Below, in pieces: positions 18,172 through 25,651 of a stretch of DNA of 64,000 bases. The notes beneath the pieces were generated by a model, which worked only from the letters and a program-made list of their open reading frames with translations, searched no databases and had not been told where the DNA came from. The DNA comes from Marinobacter excellens HL-55 (lineage in GTDB: Bacteria > Pseudomonadota > Gammaproteobacteria > Pseudomonadales > Oleiphilaceae): positions 1-64,000 of the forward strand of contig LJZQ01000005.1 in the NCBI GenBank assembly GCA_001314845.1, in the 5' to 3' direction. The translations under genes and the position numbers were made by a program. Position 1 is the stretch's first letter. Each line of letters starts with the position of its first letter.

Positions 18172-19383
18172 TTGACGACACTCGCTCCGCCCGACAGTCC
18201 AGAGGATGAGGCCGCCCGCAACTTCTTTTCAGCCTGCCTCGCGCTGACACTGTGCTTTGTCGTCTATTCCATGCTGATTGTCGTGGTGCCCGTTTACGGC
18301 TTGCAACTTGGCGCCTCGCCGCTGGTGCTGGGTGTGGTACTTAGTGCCCAGTACCTGTTGCCGCTGTTGCTGGCGATTCCGTTAGGTGGGGTGGTCAGCC
18401 GTTATGGTGGCCGCGCCACATTGATTGCAGGGGCAGGGCTCATGGTGGCGGGATTGCTCTCTATGCATCTCTGGTATGGCTATGCCGGGTTGGTGCTGGG
18501 GCAATTGCTGGTCGGGCTGGCGCATTTGCAAATGGTGCTTTCGGCCCAGACCATTATCTCCAATTTGGGCACTGGCCCCCGGCTGGAGAAGTACTTTGGC
18601 TGGTATGCCACCTGGCTTTCCGGCGGACAGGTGGTGGGCCCCCTGCTGGCCGGGGCGTTACTGAAAAGCTCGGGTACCGACTATGTGTTTCTGGTGATGA
18701 CTGGGTTTGCGTTGGTATCTGGCCTGGTGGCTCTGCGCCTGACAGGGCAGGCCCGTGAACGGATTGCGATAACCCGCAAGCAGGCAGGCTTTCGGGCTCA
18801 GTGGCAGTTGATGCGAGCCAATCAGGGTGTTCAGCTGTCGGTGCTGGTAACCGTGCTGGGCATGTTTGCCCTTGGCGTCTATGGCAGCTACCTGCCGGTA
18901 TACCTCGAAAGCCTGGCCATCAGTCCGTTGGTTATCGGCGTGTTGGTGAGCCTGCGCGCCGGCGTATCCATGCTGATTCGCCCGTTTATGGCCAACATGA
19001 TTGCCTTGGCGGGCGGGCGAGAGAACACCGTGCTGTTTTCACTCGCAACCCTGGCGGCCGGCATTGCCTTGCTGGGGATGTCGGAACAAGTGATTCTGAT
19101 GGGCTTGCTGGCGGTACTGGTGGGTATTGGCTCTGGCCTGACGCAACCGCTGTCGATGGTCATCCTGGCAGAGTCCGTGGATCGCCAGAAGCGGGCGGGA
19201 GCTCTGGGTATGCGCCTGATGGCCAATCGCGCGATCCACTTCCTGGCACCGCTAATGTTCGGCTTGCTGCTCCAGCTTGGCGGCTTTACGCTCGCCTTCG
19301 GCATCTCCGGCCTGCTCATCGCCGCCGCGCTTGTGCTAACCCGCCACCGATTCAATATGGGGTCAGACCCTGACCCGAAATGA
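18172..19383 (+). CDS. MFS transporter
   Basis: A 403-residue inner-membrane permease of the major facilitator superfamily with about 12 hydrophobic segments in two halves and the family loop motif G-G-V-V-S-R-Y-G-G-R-A between segments 2 and 3. The substrate cannot be told from sequence. The start is an uncommon TTG (18172); no in-frame ATG exists between the upstream stop at 18133 and the first membrane segment, and the ribosome site is weak. The last codons (M-G-S-D-P-D-P-K, stop) are encoded by a repeat copy, so both ends of the gene abut GGGTCAGACCC elements. That suggests repeat-mediated rearrangement. Confidence 0.85.
   Translation: MTTLAPPDSPEDEAARNFFSACLALTLCFVVYSMLIVVVPVYGLQLGASPLVLGVVLSAQYLLPLLLAIPLGGVVSRYGGRATLIAGAGLMVAGLLSMHLWYGYAGLVLGQLLVGLAHLQMVLSAQTIISNLGTGPRLEKYFGWYATWLSGGQVVGPLLAGALLKSSGTDYVFLVMTGFALVSGLVALRLTGQARERIAITRKQAGFRAQWQLMRANQGVQLSVLVTVLGMFALGVYGSYLPVYLESLAISPLVIGVLVSLRAGVSMLIRPFMANMIALAGGRENTVLFSLATLAAGIALLGMSEQVILMGLLAVLVGIGSGLTQPLSMVILAESVDRQKRAGALGMRLMANRAIHFLAPLMFGLLLQLGGFTLAFGISGLLIAAALVLTRHRFNMGSDPDPK
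19359..19370. repeat. GGGGTCAGACCC repeat, locus C, inside the MFS 3' end
   Basis: A single half-unit that encodes the final G-S-D-P residues of the MFS transporter, just before its stop codon. Confidence 0.75.
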
Positions 19384-19397
19384 CATGCTTAAAAACA

Positions 19398-19429
19398 ACA
19401 AAGCCCGAACCTTTCGGCCCGGGCTTTGT
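19398..19429. terminator. Bidirectional hairpin terminator left of the island
   Basis: ACAAAGCCCG pairs with CGGGCTTTGT. It is T-rich on the plus side and, read on the minus strand, is followed by GTTGTTTTTAAG. Before insertion it would have lain directly downstream of the tRNA-Pro gene (minus strand), so it is probably the original tRNA terminator. Confidence 0.8.
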
Positions 19430-19440
19430 GTAGGGAATTC

Positions 19441-19488
19441 TGGTCGGGACGGTAGGATTTGAACCTACGACCCCTTGCACCCCATGCA
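19441..19488. repeat. Left attachment site (tRNA-Pro 3' fragment)
   Basis: 48 bases identical to the 3' end of the tRNA-Pro gene at 26599-26646; beyond 19488 the match stops abruptly. It covers the tRNA from the CCA end through the T arm and the anticodon stem-loop. It is the displaced original 3' end and is not a functional tRNA. Confidence 0.93.
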
Positions 19489-19623
19489 GCTAATAGGCTG
19501 TTTCAGGACAACGCAAAAGCCCCCAAAAAGTAACCCGGAACCCCTCGCAACGCACCGAAAATACTGGCTTTATGGTCTATTCTGTGGTTCACTTTGTCTC
19601 AGATTGTCACGGGTTGGAATTTA

Positions 19624-19672
19624 CGCCCCCAACCCGCCCCCAGGGTTTTTATACGTCCCCAATCCGTCCCCA
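19624..19672. promoter_or_regulatory. Two phased CG(C/T)CCCCA pairs near the left end, candidate arm sites
   Basis: CGCCCCCA at 19624 and 19635, then CGTCCCCA at 19654 and 19665. Each pair is spaced 11 bp start to start, with the pairs 30 bp apart, between attL and the integrase gene. A third identical-format pair lies at 26525/26536 near the right end. Candidate binding sites for the integrase N-terminal domain or the AlpA-like protein. Confidence 0.5.
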
Positions 19673-19710
19673 GAGTTGGGGGGCGGAAATGAGAGAAAGG
19701 AGCGCCGGGC

Positions 19711-21141
19711 ATGAACGAATTGCCGAAAAACGCTACAGACGCAGATCCGTATTTAGCCAAGCTGAAGCCAGCCGGAAAGGATCAATACATTAAGGATTCC
19801 AAAGTATCGGGGTTGGTATTCCGTCTTACCAAGGGCGGGAAGAAGGTCTGGCAGTTGCGCTATACGGTCAAGGTTGGTGATAACTGGAAAGACCGGAAGA
19901 CAACCATTGCATCCTTTGACGATGGAACCAAGACCAATGCCGCGAGGAAGTTGGCCGAAGGAATGCGGGCCGCTATCCGGCAGGGTAACGACCCAGTAGC
20001 CGAAAAGCAGGCTAAAGCCGAGCAACTGAAGGTAGAGGAGGCCCAACGGAAACAGGAAGCGTTAAACCGCGTGACAATGCGGGATCTGTTCCAGACCTGG
20101 CAGAAAATGAAGCTACAGAACCCGAAGAATGGCCATAAAGATGGCGGGGCCGCCGCTTCACACTGGATAGAAACCAAGATACTCAGCAAGTACGGGGATC
20201 TTGAGGTATCCCGGTTCGGTGTGGCTGAGTTCCACCGGGTTGCAGACCCGCTATTAGAGAAAGGCCACAACCGCGCTGCTAACGTCCTGCTGGCCCTCAC
20301 TAAGCAAATGATGGGGTTCGCAGTGACCCGGAGTTACATCGAGTCCAACCCGCTGGCGCTCTTAACCCGTGAGGACGTTGGAGGCCGCGACACTGAGCGG
20401 GAGCGTGTTCTGTGTGAATACGAAGATCCAGACACCCACGAAACCGCACCCGATGAGCTGGCGGATTTGTTCAATAAGCTGCCGGAGTCCGGTCTGTCAG
20501 AAATGAGTCAGATTGCCGTTCACTTGTGTCTATCCACCTGCTGCCGTATTGGCGAACTGCTGAAGGCCCGTTGGTCTGAAGTGGATCTGGTGGCGGCTGA
20601 ATGGCGGATTCCGGCCGAGAACAGCAAGAACGGAAAGCCCCATCTGGTCAACTTGTCGGATTACGCGCTGCAATACTTTGGCCGACTGCATGAGCTTACC
20701 GGCGGTTTTGAATGGTTACATCCCGCCAGCCGTGGGGGTGGCCACATTGACCCGAAAACCATCACGAAACAGATTTCAGACCGCCAGAAAGATAAAGGGA
20801 AGGAGTACAAGGGCAGAACCAAAAAGCCCGACACCCTGAAGCTACCACGGGGCAAATGGACACCCCACGACTTGCGCCGGACAGGGGCCACGATCATGGC
20901 GGAGCAGGGTATTGCTGGTCATATCATTGAGCGTTGCCTGAACCATGTAGAGCCCAACCGCATGGCCCGGATTTATAACCGCCACAACCCACGGGAAGAA
21001 ATGAAGGAAGCCTGGCGGCTGCTGGGTGCCGAGTTGCAACGGCTGGCGGATCTTGAGGAATTGCCCCTGGCGGAGTCGTGGAAGTCGGGCAAGGTTGCGA
21101 GCATTGGCGCAAAGCGGCAGGCAAGCATGGGGGGAGCATGA
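19711..21141 (+). CDS. int: Tyrosine-recombinase integrase of the island
   Basis: Catalyses site-specific integration and excision at tRNA-Pro. The 476-residue protein has an N-terminal DUF4102-like arm-binding domain (about 10-90), a SAM-like core-binding domain (about 120-225) and a C-terminal catalytic domain. Catalytic residues: Arg279 (C-R-I-G-E-L-L), His386 and Arg389 (H-D-L-R-R), His412 (L-N-H) and the nucleophile Tyr422 (A-R-I-Y-N-R). AAGGAG precedes the ATG. It lies next to the truncated att copy and not beside the intact tRNA. The stop overlaps the next start as ATGA. Confidence 0.96.
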   Translation: MNELPKNATDADPYLAKLKPAGKDQYIKDSKVSGLVFRLTKGGKKVWQLRYTVKVGDNWKDRKTTIASFDDGTKTNAARKLAEGMRAAIRQGNDPVAEKQAKAEQLKVEEAQRKQEALNRVTMRDLFQTWQKMKLQNPKNGHKDGGAAASHWIETKILSKYGDLEVSRFGVAEFHRVADPLLEKGHNRAANVLLALTKQMMGFAVTRSYIESNPLALLTREDVGGRDTERERVLCEYEDPDTHETAPDELADLFNKLPESGLSEMSQIAVHLCLSTCCRIGELLKARWSEVDLVAAEWRIPAENSKNGKPHLVNLSDYALQYFGRLHELTGGFEWLHPASRGGGHIDPKTITKQISDRQKDKGKEYKGRTKKPDTLKLPRGKWTPHDLRRTGATIMAEQGIAGHIIERCLNHVEPNRMARIYNRHNPREEMKEAWRLLGAELQRLADLEELPLAESWKSGKVASIGAKRQASMGGA

Positions 21142-21755
21142 CCGAGCTTCACCATGTGAGAATCCCCGACAATGAAATTGCCGCGCCGGTTTATCTATCT
21201 TGGGTGGCCTACCCTGAAGTGGATCAACGGGAGCAGCGGAGCCAGTTTGTTCGAGCCGCTGTCATTGGTTGGCATAAGAAAAACGGGAAGCGCCCGCCGG
21301 AGGGCTTGAGGGGGTGGCAGAAAAAGACAGTGGAAAGCACGTTAAGGCTTGGGTTTGATCGTATCAATAAGCGGAGAGTACCCGCCTCATGGATGTATAC
21401 GCTACGAAGCGGCATCAGGCCCGGAATACTGTGCAACCAGCATCTAGCCGCGTGTGCAGCAATTCAAGGGACAAAGTTGAAAAGGGTAGAGCTGCCCGAA
21501 GTACAACCGATATTCAGCGCCGATAAGAGTGACCCTATCAATGCCAGCCGCCTTTGCTGGCGGGAGAGTCTGCCAGCCCTTCCTATGATACTGGCTTTGC
21601 CGTTGGAGCTTGCCGGGCCGCACCCAAAAAGACCCTTAGACCTGCTGTATGACATGAGCTGGCCTGCTGAATCTGCGGAAATTGCGCGCTCACAGATAGA
21701 GCCGATTGCGGCCATGTTTGGGCCGGATATTTTGCTTGCCCCTTTTGTGAAGTAA
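21138..21755 (+). CDS. Unknown protein coupled to the integrase
   Basis: A 205-residue soluble protein I do not recognise. Visible features: Trp- and basic-rich N-terminal half (R-G-W-Q-K-K-T-V-E-S-T-L-R, near residues 55-70) that may bind nucleic acid, paired cysteines in G-I-L-C-N-Q-H-L-A-A-C, and a proline-rich C-terminal part. No signal peptide or membrane segment. The start overlaps the integrase stop (ATGA) with a strong GGGGGAG site, so it is made with the integrase and may modulate recombination or an island-phage interaction. Both are inference. Confidence 0.8.
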   Translation: MTELHHVRIPDNEIAAPVYLSWVAYPEVDQREQRSQFVRAAVIGWHKKNGKRPPEGLRGWQKKTVESTLRLGFDRINKRRVPASWMYTLRSGIRPGILCNQHLAACAAIQGTKLKRVELPEVQPIFSADKSDPINASRLCWRESLPALPMILALPLELAGPHPKRPLDLLYDMSWPAESAEIARSQIEPIAAMFGPDILLAPFVK

Positions 21756-21841
21756 ATCGTTCGTTTATTTACTAATTTCAGAAAGGCCGAGATTGATTAG
21801 CTAGCACCTGAAGAAATCAAGAACCTTTGGGAGTTAGCAAT

Positions 21842-22057
21842 ATGTCTCATGCCACTAAAACCCTGTCTACAAACCGCACCACAGATAAACTACTGCGACC
21901 CTCTGAGGTTGCTTTCTGGCTGGGTATCAGCCGCGCCACTCTTTACAGGTACGAGAAACAGTCTGGGTTCCCCGGCAAAATTCGGCTTTCCCCCCGTTGT
22001 GTTGGCTGGTGGGAATCGGATCTGGCCAACTGGCTGGAAGCGAGAGGGGCCGCGTGA
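21842..22057 (+). CDS. AlpA-family regulator / excisionase-like protein
   Basis: A 71-residue winged-helix protein of the AlpA/Xis-like family: L-L-R-P-S-E-V-A-F-W-L-G-I-S-R-A-T-L-Y-R is the helix-turn-helix, followed by W-E-S-D-L-A-N-W-L typical of prophage regulators. Family members act as excisionase or as activators of island gene expression. The ATG at 21842 with GGGAG eight bases upstream is preferred to a TTG at 21827. It is preceded by an AT-rich 86-bp gap that probably holds its promoter, and is coupled to the next gene by TGATG. Confidence 0.9.
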   Translation: MSHATKTLSTNRTTDKLLRPSEVAFWLGISRATLYRYEKQSGFPGKIRLSPRCVGWWESDLANWLEARGAA

Positions 22058-22275
22058 TGAAAGCTGTATTCAATCCGAACGCCACCAACAACGATATAAA
22101 CCGCGCCGCCTCAGAGTTCTATAACGGCGGTTATCGCTCCATGTGGGTAAACGGCAACATGAGCCGCCGGGCAATGAGACGCCAGCTCGAAAAAATGGGC
22201 ATGACCAAAGATCAGGCGGACAAGTATCTAACTGATATTGGGATGCCAGGGCAGAAACCGGCGCGGAGGGGCTAA
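22057..22275 (+). CDS. Small unknown island protein (72 aa)
   Basis: A 72-residue hydrophilic protein starting M-K-A-V-F-N-P-N-A-T and ending basic. The middle contains N-M-S-R-R-A-M-R-R-Q-L-E-K-M-G-M-T-K, a likely DNA- or RNA-contacting helix. The start overlaps the AlpA stop (TGATG), and its own stop is 3 bp before the primase gene, so all three are one transcript. No family is recognised. A role in regulation or in loading the primase is only a guess from position. Confidence 0.75.
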   Translation: MKAVFNPNATNNDINRAASEFYNGGYRSMWVNGNMSRRAMRRQLEKMGMTKDQADKYLTDIGMPGQKPARRG

Positions 22276-22278
22276 CTG

Positions 22279-24420
22279 ATGGAACAGCTAAAAGAAACCC
22301 CCGCAGCCGGGCAGACTAACGGGGGCGCATTCGAGAGAGTACATAGTGATTATAGCATGACTGTTCAAAAACCGAACAGCCGACCCTATGCACGACATAT
22401 CCCCAGCCTTGAGGAAATCCCGCCAGAGCTGGAAGAGCTGCCGATCTGGTGCGCGTGGCGGCTAATACCAAAGCCGGGAAAGAAGCCCGACAAGGTGCCG
22501 GTTTCACCTGTAACCGGGGGCAGCGCATGGCGCAAGGACAAGGCCACATTCTGCACCACGGCTGAACAGGCGATCCACTACGCAGAAAGCCGCCAGGATC
22601 TGCACGGGGTTGGCTTTATCCTGTATGGCGATGCAGACCACGGGATCATCGGCGGGGATATTGACCACTGCATAGACGAGCATGGACACGTAGCGCCACA
22701 CGTGGCCGAGATCATCCAAAAGGCAGACACCTATACAGAGTTTTCCCCCGGCCTAAACGGCTTTCGGTTTATTGCCCGTGGAACCTTCGGGGGCTATACC
22801 GGCAACAGCCAAGCCGATGGCGTGGAACTTTACGAAGGGGGGCGGTTCCTTACCTTCACCGGCCACCACCTTGAGCAAAGCCCGTTCGCTATCGAGGACA
22901 GGGATTTAACGGAGTTGGGGCGGCAATACTTCGACCGTAAGGAAGCGCCGGAGGATGGACTAGAGAGCGCCCCAGAGGGTGACAGAATGAGCCTGCAACA
23001 GATGGCGCTGCTGCTGGCCTGCATCCCCAACCAAGGGCAGGGGCAGGGGTATGACGAGTTCCAGAAGATAGCCGCCGCCATATCGTATGAAACCGGCGAA
23101 AGCCAGGACGGGTTCACCCTGCTTAACAACTGGTGCAAGCAATCCGACAAGTACGACGCAGAGAAAACCCGAACCACTTATTTTTCCTTCACCCACGATG
23201 GCGAAAAAGTGACCACCGGGAAAACGCTGTACTTTCTCGCAATGGATGAGCTGCGGAGGCTGGAAGCTGAAAAAGAGTTCAGCGACCTGGACGCGGCCAA
23301 CGATGACCCGTTTGACCTGAAAGCCGCCAGCGTTGCGGAACTGCTGGTAACAGATCCGCCAGAGCGCCGATGGTTGGTAAACGAGCGGCTTCCGTTGGGG
23401 GTGGTTGGCCTGCTGGCCGCTGCTGGCGGTACGGGCAAGAGTATGGCAACCCTGCAACTGGCTGTCAGTGTGGCCACCGGCTTGGAATGGCTTGAAATGG
23501 AAATGGGCGAGCCCGGCCGCGTTCTGATGTTCAGTGCCGAGGATGACAGGGAAGAAATACACCGCCGCCTAAAAGCTGTGGTTGAAATGTACGCCGATAC
23601 CATAGACCCGTTTGATAATGCCTCTTTCCAGCCATACCGGGACAAGATAGCCGAACGGCTATACGTGTTCGATTGTGTGGGCAAAGACAACCGCCTAACC
23701 GCAAAAATGAACGGTGAGCTACACCGAACCGCGTTTGTTCGCCGGGTAATCGAAGTGGCAGAGCAGGTGCCGGACACCAAACTGATTGTTCTTGACCCCC
23801 TAGCACGGTTTGACGGTGGCGACCCCAACGACAACGCAGACAGTACCCGCCTGATTGAGTGTGCCGAGGAAATCCGCAAGGCAACCGGGGCAACGGTACT
23901 GCTGCCGCACCACGTAAGCAAAGCCAGCATGAAGGACAACGCCAGCGGGCAGGAAGCCGTGAGGGGTGGTTCTGGCCTGGTGGATGGTTCCCGCTGGGTT
24001 GGTCTGCTGTCCACGATGCGGGCCGATATTGCCGAAAAGGAATACGGCATAGAGCCAGAGGAAGCCGCCAAACTGGTGAGGTTCACCACCCCAAAGGCGA
24101 ACTATTCCGCGCCGTGGGAGGGTGTATGGTTGCGCCGTATTGCAGGCGGGGCGCTGGTGCCGACTATCGTTGAAAAAGCCGAGGGCAAGGCTGACAAGAA
24201 AGCAGAGGAACGCTATCAGGCGTTTCTGGTGATTGCCCGTGACCTGATTAAGAAAAAGTTGGACGCGGGCGAATACCTGACACCTCGAAAAATGCGCGAC
24301 TATGCAGGGAAGGAAGGCGTTTTCGGTATCGGGGATCAGTCGTTACGCGCCTGTACTACCCGTGCCCTCGAAAATGGCGAGTTATTCCAGCGAGAGGATG
24401 GAACCTTGAGGCTGTTTTAA
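22279..24420 (+). CDS. Primase-polymerase / RepA-type helicase fusion
   Basis: A 713-residue replication protein. The N-terminus resembles archaeo-eukaryotic primase-polymerases (acidic motif G-G-D-I-D-H at about 125-130, then F-S-P-G-L-N-G-F-R-F near 155 and E-L-Y-E-G-G-R-F-L-T-F-T-G near 188). A PriCT-like helical region follows (about 235-325), then a RecA-fold RepA/AAA_25 ATPase with Walker A G-G-T-G-K-S near 385 and Walker B L-I-V-L-D-P-L-A-R near 503. The C-terminal 80 residues may form a winged helix. It should prime and unwind the excised element. The motif cluster immediately downstream is the likely origin. Confidence 0.9.
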   Translation: MEQLKETPAAGQTNGGAFERVHSDYSMTVQKPNSRPYARHIPSLEEIPPELEELPIWCAWRLIPKPGKKPDKVPVSPVTGGSAWRKDKATFCTTAEQAIHYAESRQDLHGVGFILYGDADHGIIGGDIDHCIDEHGHVAPHVAEIIQKADTYTEFSPGLNGFRFIARGTFGGYTGNSQADGVELYEGGRFLTFTGHHLEQSPFAIEDRDLTELGRQYFDRKEAPEDGLESAPEGDRMSLQQMALLLACIPNQGQGQGYDEFQKIAAAISYETGESQDGFTLLNNWCKQSDKYDAEKTRTTYFSFTHDGEKVTTGKTLYFLAMDELRRLEAEKEFSDLDAANDDPFDLKAASVAELLVTDPPERRWLVNERLPLGVVGLLAAAGGTGKSMATLQLAVSVATGLEWLEMEMGEPGRVLMFSAEDDREEIHRRLKAVVEMYADTIDPFDNASFQPYRDKIAERLYVFDCVGKDNRLTAKMNGELHRTAFVRRVIEVAEQVPDTKLIVLDPLARFDGGDPNDNADSTRLIECAEEIRKATGATVLLPHHVSKASMKDNASGQEAVRGGSGLVDGSRWVGLLSTMRADIAEKEYGIEPEEAAKLVRFTTPKANYSAPWEGVWLRRIAGGALVPTIVEKAEGKADKKAEERYQAFLVIARDLIKKKLDAGEYLTPRKMRDYAGKEGVFGIGDQSLRACTTRALENGELFQREDGTLRLF

Positions 24421-24423
24421 GGT

Positions 24424-24666
24424 GGGGTGCTTTCGTGGGGTGGGGTGATGGGGTGACCACCCCACCTAGACCACCCCACCCCAGCTAAAGCCGCATGGTG
24501 CAAGGGCTAGAGCAATTTACTGGGGTGAAAAAGAAAACACCCCACCACCCCGCTAGAACCCTTGGGGCACAAGGGCTGAGCTGGGGTGATTTTTCACCCC
24601 TAAAGGGGGTACGGGGTTTTCACCCCACCCCCTGTTCAGGCTGGCGGAGAGAACCGCCAAAGCCTG
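24424..24666. other. Putative replication origin: GGGGTG/CACCCC motif field
   Basis: Fourteen copies of GGGGTG (24424, 24437, 24442, 24450, 24522, 24583) or its complement CACCCC (24458, 24472, 24477, 24538, 24546, 24595, 24621, 24626) fall within 208 bp. They form inverted repeats, including perfect 12-bp arms (24436-24447 and 24472-24483) and a 7-bp-arm hairpin at 24583-24600. Four G4 runs at 24424-24453 could make a G-quadruplex. A further hairpin (24637-24666) has GGCGG/CCGCC arms. It directly follows the primase-helicase gene. Confidence 0.6.
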
Positions 24667-24897
24667 GAACCTGTGACCATTGCAAGTTCCCAAAAGATAT
24701 AACCCCCTGCCCCGTGGTGATTTTATTCGCCCTTGTTTTGGTGCCTGTTATCTGGGGCCGGAATAGGGCCATAAGACAACATGAAACAACGCGCCTATTT
24801 AACGAGAGCAAGTCCAGATATAGCCTACAACAAGACAAGATCAGGACAGAGCAATCCCGCTACCTGATCGACGTTTGTTCAATTCAGGAATCGACTA
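24667..24897. other. Gene-free stretch between putative origin and DUF5681 gene
   Basis: AT-richer than the flanks. An overlapping frame reading through 24495-24965 has no family features and clashes with the DUF5681 gene. It probably carries that gene's promoter; no clear consensus was identified. Confidence 0.45.
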
Positions 24898-25302
24898 ATG
24901 GCAGGACGTTGGAGAAAAGGCGAAAGCGGCAACCCAAAAGGCAGGCCGCCGGGGATTGTCGATAAACGCGCCAGTCTGCGAAAGGCATTCGAGGACAAAG
25001 GCAAAGCCGTTGCCGAGCGTTGTATTGCCGCCGCATTAGATGGCGATGTTCAGGCAATGCGGATTGTTCTTGAGCGCCTGGCCCCGCCCCTGAAGGCCCG
25101 CACTGAGCCGGTAGAGTTCCCGCTTAACCCAGATGGCAGCTACACCGAACAGGCCCGCCAGATCATGCAGGCGGTATCTGAAGGCGATGTTTCGCCAGAC
25201 GTTGGCCGGATGCTGATTGACGGTATCGCTTCAATGGCCCGCGTCGATGAGCTGGACGAGATCCGCCAGCGGATTGAAGCATTAGAGGAAGCCAGCCAAT
25301 GA
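24898..25302 (+). CDS. DUF5681 protein
   Basis: A 134-residue protein with the DUF5681 N-terminal signature W-R-K-G-E-S-G-N-P-K-G-R-P-P-G (about 5-20), then a helical region rich in Arg, Ala and acidic residues with a C-terminal coil (D-E-I-R-Q-R-I-E-A-L-E-E). DUF5681 proteins are common in prophages and integrated elements, sometimes near packaging genes, but their function is not established. In a satellite it could be a small-terminase-like packaging redirector, which is speculative. It heads an overlapping four-gene block; its stop overlaps the next start as ATGA. Confidence 0.85.
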   Translation: MAGRWRKGESGNPKGRPPGIVDKRASLRKAFEDKGKAVAERCIAAALDGDVQAMRIVLERLAPPLKARTEPVEFPLNPDGSYTEQARQIMQAVSEGDVSPDVGRMLIDGIASMARVDELDEIRQRIEALEEASQ

Positions 25303-25478
25303 CACGCTACACAGAACGGCTAAAGCGACTTGAGAGCCAGCACCGCAGGGCCGCGCCTCTCACCTTCCCGGAGCCTGCATTATCGCCCGTTGTGGCCGCG
25401 CTCATAGAAAGCGATGAAGTAGACACCCAGACGCTACGCCGCCACCTGCAAAATGCAGTAAGGAGCGCGACAGCATGA
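25299..25478 (+). CDS. Small unknown island protein (59 aa)
   Basis: A 59-residue basic protein beginning M-T-R-Y-T-E-R-L-K-R-L-E-S-Q-H-R-R and ending in a helix R-R-H-L-Q-N-A-V-R-S. Support is from context: its start overlaps the DUF5681 stop (ATGA) and its stop overlaps the next start in the same way, a pattern not expected for a random frame. No domain is recognised. Confidence 0.65.
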   Translation: MTRYTERLKRLESQHRRAAPLTFPEPALSPVVAALIESDEVDTQTLRRHLQNAVRSATA

Positions 25479-25651
25479 ACAAGCAGCTTATCGACAGACT
25501 GACCAACCTGGAAGGCATGGCGCAGCGCGAGGAAATAACCATTACCCGGATCGTTTTTGAGGCGAGCGGCGAGGAAGCCGGTTTTGAAATGATCCGCCAG
25601 CCTGACGGCACTTGGAAACACGAACCCTATGGAGAATCAGACCATGAGTGA
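25475..25651 (+). CDS. Small unknown island protein (58 aa)
   Basis: A 58-residue acidic protein with a predicted N-terminal helix (K-Q-L-I-D-R-L-T-N-L-E) and a beta-like C-terminus (F-E-M-I-R-Q-P-D-G-T-W-K). AAGGAG within the previous gene serves as its ribosome site. The stop overlaps the next gene by 8 bases. The composition, with I-T-R-I-V-F-E-A and R-Q-P-D-G-T-W, looks protein-like; no family is recognised. Confidence 0.65.
   Translation: MNKQLIDRLTNLEGMAQREEITITRIVFEASGEEAGFEMIRQPDGTWKHEPYGESDHE

Noticed and set aside
19441..19488. A second tRNA-Pro gene
   Set aside because: Only the 3' 48 bases are present. The acceptor 5' strand and D arm are missing, so it is an att remnant.
22960..24089. 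Minus-strand frames inside the primase-helicase gene
   Set aside because: Ser/Arg-rich shadows with no supporting start signal, opposite a clear enzyme.
24495..24965. 156-codon frame spanning the putative origin
   Set aside because: It runs through the repeat field and overlaps the DUF5681 gene. A C-D-H-C stretch looked zinc-like, but there is no second cysteine pair and no convincing start signal.
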